Part shown: positions 34,729-45,068 of the stretch, piece after piece | Layout of the letters: every line of letters begins with the position of its first letter | Numbering within the stretch: the stretch's first letter is position 1 | NCBI GenBank assembly: GCA_964036275.1 | Contig: OZ038440.1 | Location: forward strand, 11,755,690-11,819,689 | Source: Litoditis marina | Lineage: Eukaryota; Nematoda; Chromadorea; Rhabditida; Rhabditidae | Reading direction: 5' to 3' | DNA length: 64,000 nucleotides | Program-made: the position numbers and the translations under genes | Notes under the pieces: generated by a model | The model's database searches: none | What the model was told of the DNA's origin: nothing | What the model saw: only the letters and a program-made list of their open reading frames with translations

Positions 34729-37700
34729 TTAGACCCTAGGGCTTTTTTTGGGAGCGTTTTCGTAGAGTAGGTCCGTGAGCCAGGTAATTAGCAAGGAGTC
34801 GCAGGGCTCCTGGAGACAAACTGAGCACATAGAATGACTACATCCAGAGCATTCCAATTCGATCGAGACTGGAATGAAAAACATATTATTGTTAGAAAAT
34901 TATTACTATTATTATCAGAGAATGTAAACGTGTTACAGGGTTCGAGTTTTTCAAAGCAGGCATATACGGCGATTTTGTTATTCCCAACACAAAATTTACA
35001 GTATAATTCTAATTCCTGCTCAAATTTTCGAGAAATGGTGAAGGACACACTCTGAGACACACCAACGCTACACAATGATTTTAAAAATAAGAAAAACACT
35101 TAACGACCGCCTCAACGCGTTCGTCGTCTCTGAAATTATGTATTTGTAGTTATCATGTGAGTTTTCACCTGTTTGTTGTTAAACCGCTACATCTGTCTGC
35201 ACTTAATACTAATATTACCCATGATGAAGCTTAACCAAAAAACCGAAGCCACCTTATAATCGGACAATTATGTGGACCAATCTCGTGTCAACGGTCCTTT
35301 AAACTGCAATTTAATGTATTGCAGTTTATAGGACTGATCGTTGCGATTAGACCACATAATCGTTCTTCTTCAACTTGTGAACAAATACAGGATGACAGTC
35401 AGAATCAAGCAAAACCTGTTGTTGAGTGACAGTTGTGCTTCGACAGTTAGTGAAACAAAATACATAGAACCCACTGGTTTCGTCGGGGACGTGGCAACAT
35501 TCGCACTTTCTTCTCTTGGGTCGACAGATTGTGCTGATCTGATTATGCCTCAGGCGACTCACACTGAAACTCAAAGAGCAGTTAAATAGTTTTTATATTA
35601 TCCACCTATCTCTCACAGTAATATTATTGATAGTAGGGTTGTTAGAATTGGAATTGGAATTGGAATTGGAATTGATAGAATTGAGATAATCATCCAAAAG
35701 AATTGCAATTCCAATTCTTTTTGTCTGTCGGAAAGAATTGGAATTGCAATTCCAATTCTTTTGTATGTCAAAAAATTTCTGGAATCGCAATTCCAATTCT
35801 TTCGTATATCAGAACAACTGGAATTGGAATCGGAATTGACTTGCTTTTCTCTCAGAATTGATTCAGAATTAATTTACAATTCCATACTGTTTTCCCTTGT
35901 TCATTACCAAATTACCATTGTTCCTTATGTCTCTCGTTCAATGGAACCAAAGTGAACATTGTTTATCTTCGTTTTTTAAAGAAATAAAAACTGACATGAA
36001 GTTGGAAACACAGTAAATTCTAATCAATTCCAATCAATTCCAATCAATTCCAATGGAATTGGAATTGAAAATCTGAGATTTCGAGGAATTGATCGGAATT
36101 GGAATTGGAATTGAGCAGTTTTTGAAAATCTAAAAAAATTGGAATTGGAATTGAGTGGTTTTGCGAATTGCAAAAGAATTGGAATTGGAATTGAGTGGTT
36201 TTCGAGAATTGAAAAAGAATTGGGATTGGAATTGAGTGGTTTTTGAGAAACGAAAAAGAATTGGGATTGGAATTGAGTGGTTTTTGAGAAACGAAAAAGA
36301 ATTGGAATTGGAATTGACTTGGTTTTTGGAATTGATTAACAACCCTAATTGATGGTCAATCAATAGGTAATAGTGTTACACATATGAACTGTTTTGAGTT
36401 ATTCACCCTCTTAACCCACACAATAAAAGATATGGTTGGAAAGTTTATGTTTACTATTAGAGACTTGTGTCGGAAATCTCATCGTATCACTATTGAAAGC
36501 CATTTTTGTAGTTTGATCCCTCGGACTTAGGAGTCGTGTACAATGATCAATATATGTCGTGAACAACCCGGTCTTTCTATCCCAACCTGCGTCTCTTCAA
36601 ACATCGTGCGCAGCGCGGAGCGCTGCGCAGATTAGTTTTTGTTCAAAGGTCTGCAGACAATACAAAACAGATTATTACAATTTTCTTCAAAGTACGTCGA
36701 CCATTTTCTTAGATTTTTGCATGAATCACTGAAGGGCAACACGTCTACAAGATACTAAGTTCACGTTCCAAGTAGAATTTATTAAGAGGAGTTAGAGGGC
36801 CCAACGTCTCGCAAAAATGGCTTCCGTGCGGGGCGGCGGCGGCGGCGGCGGCTGCGGCGCCGGCGACAAAAGTGTCCGCCTCCCAAATCTCGGCATAGTT
36901 TCGCACAAAATTAACTTATTCAAAAAATACTTACATTTTTGAAAAGCTCTAAAAAAGTTGAGGTATACGTATTTTTCAGGTATGTCTGAAATTTGAATAT
37001 TACGTGTGAGAGAGCCAAAAATGGTCTCGCAAAAAATCATGGATAGACCGGTTTCGTGAAAATAAAAATGAAAGAACAGTTTAACGTGTAGTAGGAAGAC
37101 GTTTTCCAATGACGAACTCATGACAGGCGGGTACAGCTTGGTTTTCACTCCTATTCACATGTCTCATTGGCGGATTGGATAAACGCTCTATTCACGCACG
37201 GCGAACGAAGGTTCGATTCCTGCCTGGAGTCTAGAGTGGAGAATTTGCTATCACTTGAACGAGGTTACAACTACACCAAACGTTCTGCACTACGGCACGG
37301 TTTAAAACTCCAATAGAAAAACATAACTTTCCTTGTTTAGCTTATTGTTCAAAAATATTATTTTTTATCAAAAATGACCGTTACTTCGTAACCATAGAAA
37401 AAGAGTTCAATTAGTATAAAAAACGAGTGTAAAGAAAGTAAAGATTAGTTTTGGATAAATATGTACAAGAAATATAAAAGAAGTCCAATAAAAATATTTT
37501 GAGGAAAATGCTAATCTCGCTTCTCTTGAAAACAACGGAGTATAAGCTAGATTATTGTGAGTCGCAGTCAGAAGTTTTCTTCCGACAACCAAAAACTCGG
37601 TATCCTTTTTTTGAAATTCTAAACCGAGCGAGATTAGAGTTTTCCTCAAAATATTTTTACTGGACTTCTTTTATATTTCTTGTACATATTTATCCAAAAC

Positions 37701-40700
37701 TAATCTTTACTTTATTTACACTCGTTTTTTATACTAATACGCTGTATAGTTCACACCATTTCTACTGAGACTCCTACAGTAACCTCACAAACTTTCCGAA
37801 GGCTGTTGTGAAGCTGAAAACTGTGTTCAACAAACATCCTCTAGTCTACTAACTGTAACTGAGAAGCGAAATGAGGTGGAAAATCCTCCACCATTCAGAC
37901 CAAAAATAAGTTTTCGAAATTCCACTGTAGGAGTCTCAGTAGGAATGAAAAAGTTTATATCTCTGCTCTCACATCCTGCAGGGATACTAGTGTCGCGAAA
38001 TAGTGCGCTAGAGCAGAGACGCAGTGTGGGATGAACGTGCTGTAATCCTCTAGCAAAAGTACACTAGTATAGTCTCATCTCCGAACTCGGCCTACCTGTT
38101 CACTATCTGTTCGACGTCTTCTCGAGTGACGTCATCACACGTTTTCAATAGGTCGTCGCTCTCCAAGAAGATTCGTTTCACCAAACCACGTAATATCTGA
38201 AACATGGGTGATTACTGATTATAGAAATTTATTTTTTTTCGTTGCTTAAGCGTTTCAGTTGATAGTTTCAGATGTTTCCCACACAATTCTAATCAACAAC
38301 AATGAATATAAATACACGTCAAGTATAGGTAATCCACAGGATTGTAAACAATAACAATGCCAAATTGAACTGCTGTGCCAAAGCTTCTCTGATGTAATTA
38401 CAATTGTTACTTTAAGTGCTTATGGTTCAAAAAGTGCATTCTTAAACGAAGTGGCAGTGAACTCAAGATTTTATCATGGCGAAAATGACCAACTCAGTGA
38501 ACTTTGTAACTAGTTTGTCAACATTCGAAACTTGTAGATCCCCTGATCGTGCCGAATCGGGTTCCCTAGCGGCCGTCTATATATTTGTACATGATGAAAA
38601 ACACGTTTTTATTTGAAACTGTGTAGTTATCGACATTTTATCTGAAACTATTCAGTTATAGGTCAAAGACTACAATTACCACCGTCGCCACACCAAACAC
38701 ATATTGTCGTGTCTTAGTATAATGGAATGGAACAAAGAGTTATGTTGATATTGATCGACAACATGTCAGTAGGTCAAAGACTACTTACCACCGTCGCCAC
38801 AAAGTAGTGTTCCTCAGTTCGTGTGGATTGTATTCGGAGTACAATATTGAATATATCCACTAGTTGGTCCGCCGGTAACTGTGAACTGAAGTATTTTCAT
38901 TTTGGAGGATAACCGAAATTTTTCTCAAAAACAAGTTTTTTGATTTACATGTTATCTGTGAGTAATGAAAATGGAGTAATCCCTTCAGTGCTAAAGTTAG
39001 ATTTTTCAGACCTTCTGGAGTCTTGAAATAACAGTGTTGAAACTCAAGACGAGAAGTGAATCATTATTATGAGAGTTGAGAAAAAGAAACGAACAGCTGA
39101 GCAACTTACATTCCCGTTTTCCGTAATAAGTTCATACAGGACGCCTGTAGAGGAAGAATGAGATATCGATCAGCCAGTTGGAGCAGAGTGAGCACATTCT
39201 CAACTGGAAATAGACATCTAATAGAGAGAGAAAGTTCTAGTTTCGTGTACGCACACGACAGAGTTTTCGAAAAACAACCGAAATATGGCTGGATCAAACT
39301 ACAAAACAGCTGTTTGGAGCAAAGTGTACGCTCCCCTCAAAGCGGAGTCTATAGAGATTCGTAAAAAGTGGGGGACCAGGAAGTGTGTTGTCATGAGTCT
39401 GTCCTCTCGCAGTGCTTGGGACCATACGTCCTATCACCGCGAGAGGCGGGGTCAACCCGCCAGTTCCCCTTCCCTGTACCAGCCAAGATAGGTTCGTCTC
39501 TTTGGGATCTATCTTGGTCTGGATCCTAATAATAACCGTAGTTTATGTATTACTCTTTTATTGTAGTGATGTTATTAACATGTCTGATATGAATTAGTAT
39601 ATAACTAAGACTTCTGTTATCGCTCAGGGAAGGGCAGTCCAGGGTTAAGCCCCTGCCTTTTGTCCTATATAAATTGAGGTTGGGTCCAAGGTGCCTTACA
39701 AACTAAACTAATATAAAACCGCTACACCGCGTGGACCCTAGGTGTGTTCAGGCTCTGACCCATTAGGGGCCAGATCCTGTAGCATAACAGTGTGAGTTCT
39801 GTTCGGTTTCACCGTTTTCTGCAAAAAGTGAACAATACGATGTTGTGAATGAGTGTGCAACAAAAAAAGAACAATACATTTGTTTGCACTACGGTTCACA
39901 AAAAACAGAATATACAAAGTATAAAAATAAAAACGTAAAAGTGCATAGTGGTTTCCCCTAAGAACGTTGTGAACCGTTGTGCAAACAAATGTATTGTTCT
40001 TTTTTTGTTGCACACTCATTCACAACATCGTATTGTTCACTTTTTGCAGAAAACGGTGAAACCGAACAGAACTCACACACTTCCTGGTCCCCCACTTTTT
40101 ACGAATTGTTCTTTTTTTGCTAGTTGTACTAGTACAACCAGTCCTAGAGTTGACTAGAAAAACGATTTTTGAATAGTGGTAACTATCAAACATCCTGATA
40201 TCTGGAAGTTCCAAGTTTTCAAGCGATGTGATCCTGGGTTTTCAAAATAATTTTTGCGCCAACTAATCTCTTAAATTGGCGTGATAGGCGAAACTTGTTG
40301 AAAAACAGCTTTTTTCCGCTTCGTTAATTGAAATCTGAGTATTGTGAGAAATATGCGTCATTACAGTACAAAGAAAATCTTTTCTCAATTGGCGCGAACG
40401 GGCGCGCCAATTGAGATATGGAATATGTTACTCTAAATGGTAACAAATAACTTGGAATGAATGGCCTCGACCAATTAGCACAATTTCCGACTGTTTTTTT
40501 GGTTCAGAAACCCTATTTTCAATTTTGGCGCCAATTGGCGAATAAAGTACCGTTTTGGCGCAGAATGTCGAAGAAATGTTGGTATCCAAGCCGTATTCGT
40601 TAACTATGTTCATAGTTCGGAGATCTGTGGAACATTTCGCTCGTTACCCTACTTGCCTGGCGTTGTTCTATTTTGGCGCCACTGGGCGCCAGCGTTTGGC

Positions 40701-42588
40701 GCCAAATATAAACCATGACACCAAATTTTCAGAGAAGGCTGGGATTCACTAATCTAACCTCTGTGCAAAATTTCGGAGCATTTCATTCATGGGAACACAT
40801 ATTTTCCAGCTTCTGGCGCCTATTGGCGCCCGCGCCAAGCGCCAAACAAAACGTGACATCACCAAACTTTCGGGGCCGCGCTAACTTTGGGGTTTACACA
40901 TGTGTGCCAAATTTCAGCCGAATCCGTCCAGTAGTTAAAAAAAAAAATTCTATGCGGACATTGGACGAGGGACGAGGGACGAGGGACGAGGGACGAGGGA
41001 CGAGCGACGAGGGACAACGGAAATTTTCGTAACGACACGACAGCATAACTTTTTTCAACTTTGACCGATTCTCCTAATTTTTCACACAACATGTATTTGA
41101 TAGATATCTAGCTCTCTCTCTTTTTAAATTTCGAAAAAATGTTTTATTTGAAGACTTTTGTGGTTTGGAAGCCAAAAATGGGTGCGCAATGGCCAAACCA
41201 AACACAACTCACACGCAGCGCTTCGCGCTGCGCGCGATAGGATGGCGATTTCAACTGTATACTTTTATCGGTGAAACATTCGTCTTATAATGTGACATCA
41301 AACGTTTCTCTAGCAAGCGATGAAATTAGTTTTCGACTGAACTATAGCTTACTGACTACTCGTAGAACGCAAACTATCAAATCTAGTTCGATTTTTTTCT
41401 AGAACAAACCGTCCTCCGTGTACAAGTTGTGAATTACAGATTGCATGTGGCAAATTTTGAGTGACTTACTTTCAACTTCCTTAGGAGAAATTCCCATCTC
41501 ATAGGGACATGTAGCCTTGAGCAGAACATGAAAATCTGCAGCAGACTCCTCGTGAAAAACTGCCCGCCTTTTTGTCACTGAAAAGGTAGAGGGTTTGTTT
41601 GTTCATCAAAGTATGCATGCTAGAAAAATATCTCTCGCAGAAACGAATGTCGCGAAATGGTACGCAGAGCGAGAAACGCGTACTCTAGGTTACTGAGAAA
41701 CTGAAAGAAGACGGTATCGAGGACTTTGTTTTGAAACTTTTGCTATATAGTTTCCCTATTTTTTTTTAACTGCAATTCGTGCGCACATTCGTTTATCTGC
41801 AAGTTTAACGTTTATGATCCAAAAATGGACACTGAGAATCCACTTCTGTAGATTAGATATCATGCCAAATTGTAAGTACCTTCTCTGAACGGTCCTTCGA
41901 CCATCATTGTTCTGAAGACATCGGACAGATTGGACAGATGATGTTCGTCCACGTAGAACACACCGTCTCTCACGTCGACTCGAAAAGTACGCAGGTTGGA
42001 AGGCACTGTGAAAACTGTCTGAAACAGTTATGCATAAAGTAGAACATAAAGAAGAATCACGTATAGTCGTTGGCTCTTTATCGAAGAGAGTAAACGGTGC
42101 AAATCTCCCAATCCCGCGCGCTTTTGTAGTTTGAACCCGTTGCTTTTCGGCCGAAGCTGAACTATATCTGATCAAAGTTCAAGTTGAATCTACAGAGAAG
42201 ATGATCAAAACACTTCGTTGACTAAATGTATCTATGAGCATAAGTATAGCTTACAACATCTTCTTCACAACTGTTCTAAATGAACTTGAGATAACCTTTC
42301 TGTAATTGATGCTCTAAAGTATTGTGTATGTGTTGCTAGATCATCATAGAACGCTTGAAGTTCTCATTAGTTCTCCAAATCTATGTGTTTTGATTCTAAC
42401 TAAAACTTTCACAGTAGAAATACATAACTTTCAGTGCGTATGAGGGTTTCGAGAAAATTTGAGTTTATACATTTTTCATTAGATTTTCTAATACTAGTGT
42501 TCCGAAAGCCCCATACCTGGTATTCTTCGTCCAATACTTCATGAGAACAGTCAGTGTAGCGCAATGGGACTTCTTGGAAAGATGCCAT
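34729..42588 (-). CDS. BTB/POZ protein with double half-finger, RING-like C-terminus; only copy open through all exons
   Basis: Exons on the minus strand: 42,588-42,517, 42,018-41,880, 41,577-41,470, 39,203-39,110, 38,885-38,789, 38,196-38,096, 35,563-35,389 (or to 35,416), 35,051-34,937 and 34,868-34,729. All junctions keep phase, giving about 337-346 aa. Exon 1 starts MASFQEVPL. Residues about 35-140 are the BTB/POZ domain, then a helical linker. Exon 7 adds basic KRRK and C-E-C-C ... FCFTNC; exon 8 C-x2-C-x10-C; exon 9 CSGCSHSMCSVC, matching the C-x-H-x2-C-x2-C half of a RING. CGA stands where plus copies have TGA. Intron 6 (about 2.5 kb) holds a hAT-like and a Helitron-like element, and intron 3 (2.3 kb) a Helitron-like element with a solo LTR, so expression may suffer. 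If functional, a ubiquitin-ligase adaptor is the best guess. The exon 7 donor is uncertain; unspliced, it would stop at 35,347. Confidence 0.75.
35252..35373. mobile_element. MITE (TTGAAGAAG termini), minus arm of unit 2
   Basis: Mirror counterpart of 30,212-30,332, lying between exons 7 and 8 of the minus gene. Confidence 0.75.
35634..36347. mobile_element. hAT-like AATTGG-filled element in intron 6, unit 2
   Basis: Termini TAGGGTTGTTA and TAACAACCCTA are perfect 11-bp inverted repeats. ATTGATAG and ATTGATGG flank it as an 8-bp target duplication. Interior of GGAATT repeats as in unit 1; unit 3 has the empty site. Confidence 0.7.
36604..37737 (-). mobile_element. Helitron-like (HINE-type) family II element in intron 6 of the minus gene, unit 2
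   Basis: On the minus strand the 5' end is TTAGTATAAAAAACGAGTG with subterminal AGATTAGTTTT (37,706-37,696). The 3' end has AAAACTAATCT (36,639-36,629) directly followed by a GC hairpin and terminal A at 36,604. The plus-arm introns and unit 3 (near 62,663) show the empty site, so it sits between A and T without target duplication. The 5' part is a foldback of about 110-bp arms (37,407-37,500 and 37,640-37,737). It contains a GGC run and a tRNA-like block. Non-autonomous. Confidence 0.8.
37160..37231 (+). other. tRNA-like segment with A and B boxes inside the family II element, unit 2
   Basis: A box TGGCGGATTGG (37,168-37,178) and perfect B box GGTTCGATTCC (37,210-37,220). The T-arm pairs four of five, but the acceptor and anticodon stems fail. 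It runs opposite to its host element, unlike the one at 23,233. A tRNA relic rather than a gene. Confidence 0.5.
39389..39789 (+). mobile_element. 401-bp solo LTR with 4-bp target duplication
   Basis: Begins TGTCATGAG and ends CATAACA, i.e. canonical TG...CA ends. GTGT flanks both sides (39,385-39,388 and 39,790-39,793), and the uninterrupted host sequence is seen in other copies of the same foldback (for example near 23,959). A TATATAAA box is at 39,666-39,673. No internal domain or second LTR, so it is a solo LTR left by recombination. A 4-bp duplication suits Gypsy- or BEL-type elements; strand is taken from the TATA box. Confidence 0.75.
40964..41015. repeat. GACGAGGGA 9-bp tandem repeat
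   Basis: About six copies in a row, one with G to C change, inside the 3' part of the family I element. The Arg/Gly/Asp-rich frame across it is an artefact. Confidence 0.9.
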
Positions 42589-42628
42589 TCCGAAAACTGG
42601 AAACAGTTAATGTTGTACAGTACAATAT

Positions 42629-42743
42629 TTAAAGAAGGGCGATTATGTGATCCGATCCCAACCGTTCAGTCCTTTAAACTACAATACATTGTAGTTTGAA
42701 AGACCTATGCGTCAGGATTGGTCCACATAACCGTCCTACTTTA
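42629..42743. mobile_element. MITE of the TTGAAGAAG family just upstream of the minus gene
   Basis: Inverted ends with GATTATGTGATCC and GGTCCACATAACC around the inner AGTCCTTTAAACT hairpin. A diverged relative of the 121-bp MITE, within 50 bp of the minus start codon, so it may sit in the promoter or outron. Confidence 0.65.
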
Positions 42744-42780
42744 GGTTTTGACCAATTTGATCACAACTCGACACCATTTC

Positions 42781-43080
42781 GATTGTAGCAACTCAACACT
42801 TCGAAGACAAGAACCACTTAATTAACGTCCAGCACGTTCGAGTAGAGTATAGAATTCGTTACCGATTCAATATCTTCAATGGTGGTAAATTTGGTACTTT
42901 GATCATGAGAAAAAGCTAAAATGAGCGAAAAAAGCGAATGAAACCGTTCCGATTGTAGCAACCCAAAACTTCAGTTCGAAATATAGACAAGAACCACTAA
43001 AATAACGTCGAGTAGAGCAGAACATTCGTAAATTCGGTACTTTTATCATGGGGAAACGCTAGAATGGGCGAAATAAGGGA
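42781..43080. repeat. Diverged tandem duplication in the minus gene upstream region
   Basis: GATTGTAGCAAC at 42,782 and again at 42,952 each begin a block containing GACAAGAACCACT, AACGTC and GAGTAGAG followed by a CATGAGAAA/CATGGGGAAA motif. The second block also matches, inverted, the region just upstream of the plus genes. Confidence 0.65.
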
Positions 43081-45068
43081 ATGAATACTATATATCACGC
43101 ACTCATTATCCTCCAGTTTCACACAGTTGAAAAGAAGTCTTATACAAATGCATTCACTTTAAGTGTTTTTGCAGCAGATAACGACATCGGTAATTTGTAT
43201 TTCTTGCTCAATTTCAAGTACTTGGATCCAGCCCGTACTGTGAAAACTTTGCACGTTGGCGGCTAGTTTTCGGAGTTGGGGAACTGAATTGCGCGCTAGA
43301 ACCCCTAGTACGTGAAGGTTTAACGTGAAAAAAGTCTGTTGCACATAATCCACACTGACCAGTTATGATTTTATGGATCATTAAATTATAATGAAAACTA
43401 GGAAGATGAATATATTATACAAAACCACGTTGCTCGTATAAACAAGCTTAACAAATTGTGGATATCGGGCTACTCTAGTAATTTATAAAACAAAAAGTCC
43501 AAAGGAGAGAGGAAAGAAAAGAGGGAAGAGAGTGAGAGATAAATTTATTTGCACTGTGCAAGTTCCTAGATTGCCTATTACAAACATTAGTTACCTTGAC
43601 ATTTCGGGCAAATACCGATCCAAAAGTCAAACACGATGCCCTCATCAGTAGATGACTTGTTATAGTTAACCTAGTGAGATTATTTTGAGAAATTAAGCTA
43701 GAAATTAAACACGAGTCCATTTACACAAGGGCTAAATGATGACCAGTGACCCAGCTGAGTGCAAGAGGAGGGTCAGAAGGGTCAGAAAATGGACAGACAA
43801 TTATTGATCGAACTGTTCGCTGGATCAAAAGTTCACGTCACTGCATCTAGTAATCTAGTAAACAGTTGCAAGTCAATTGCATACTTACTTGTGATAAATG
43901 GTTTATCAGCAATCACTTTATAGAAGCGTCTAAGAATCAATATTTTAGGCCAACCATTTTTAAATTTTTAGGCCATCGGAGCACATAATCGTTCTTTAAT
44001 CATTCGTTCAATCATTCTCCCTTTTACCCCTGAACACCATGTGATACATTAGTTCATGTTTGTACTATGTGTCGAGTACATGAATGTGTTGAATAAACAT
44101 TAAATAAAAATATGTGCTCCAGTCTCAACGCTTCAGTCCTTTAAACTGCATACATTTTCAAATTGCAGTTTAAAGGACTGATGCGCCGCGATATGCGCTG
44201 AGCCTCATGCGATATGCGCTGAGCCTCCCTACACTATGAAGGGAGTGTGAAACACGATTTCTTGCTATTAAACGCAAACCAAGCTTTCGAAGAAAATCCT
44301 CACCTGATGACGTGCTAGAAGTGTATAGATCAGATGATTGGATCAGTTGATTATCTGTGGCAGATGTGACATGCTACAGATCCTCAAATCTCGATAAAAC
44401 ACTGGAAATAACATAGTTTGGTAATTCAAAACTTTTCAAGAAGAAATTTTTATTTAAAAATATCAAACACATCGGTGCGCACGGTTCTGCCTGTATAAAC
44501 ATTCGCGAAGGCAAATTTTACTGTAAATCAGTGCTATACAAACGAAGAAGTATAACCGAATGAAAAAAGAGACGTACCTATCTGCATAAATTTCTGTGTT
44601 CAGTTGAGCTTGTTCCAATCCAGCTTGCTGAAATAGGATCGAGAAATGGGTAGGGTGCTGAGCCACGGTTAGCCACTAACCGACCAAGTTGGTATGGGAA
44701 CGGGTAGAGCGCTTCCCCAAGTCCCTTTCCCATATCCCATTGAGGGACCAATCATGGACCGAGGTCAGACAGTCACATGGCCACTCGCCGGTGCAAACTC
44801 TCATGAGAACACTCTCATCAGTATTCGTCATTGATGAAGGAAATTCAGAATCAGAACTCACAAGTGGTTCAGAACCAATCTAGAAAAAAAGATTATTTAA
44901 AAATAGTGTATTACTCTGAATAACGAAGAGGTTACAAGGGTGGTGTACATCTCCTTTTTCTGTGCATGTAATAAAATTTACAAAAAGTAAGAATCATTGA
45001 TAGAAGTACTTGTAACATAATGACCAATCTTTGAGCAGCCTTACACTGGAACGAAAATGAATGATGAG
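43081..45068. other. Non-coding flank behind the minus gene, unit 2
   Basis: Counterpart of 15,419-16,949 and 17,957-19,942. A hairpin with GCAGTTTAAAGGACTG lies near 44,135-44,182. Reading frames of 61-81 codons recur in all copies but overlap on opposite strands and look non-coding. Confidence 0.65.

Larger units (their letters stand above)
39358..41237 (+). mobile_element. Helitron-like (HINE-type) family I element in intron 3 of the minus gene, with nested solo LTR
   Basis: Starts TTCGTAAAAAGTGGGGG after an A and ends with a CAGCGCTTCGCGCTG hairpin and terminal A, followed by T. The subterminal motif GTGTGAGTT near the 5' end (split by the LTR) is inverted as AACTCACAC immediately before the 3' hairpin. 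The 5' part is a foldback ending near 40,115, the middle has GGCGCC palindromes (about 40,528-40,835), and a GACGAGGGA array lies at 40,964-41,015. No transposase. Confidence 0.75.

Noticed and set aside
40859..41092. Arg/Gly/Asp-rich ORF near the GACGAGGGA array
   Set aside because: The 9-bp repeat forces the frame open; no start context or family.
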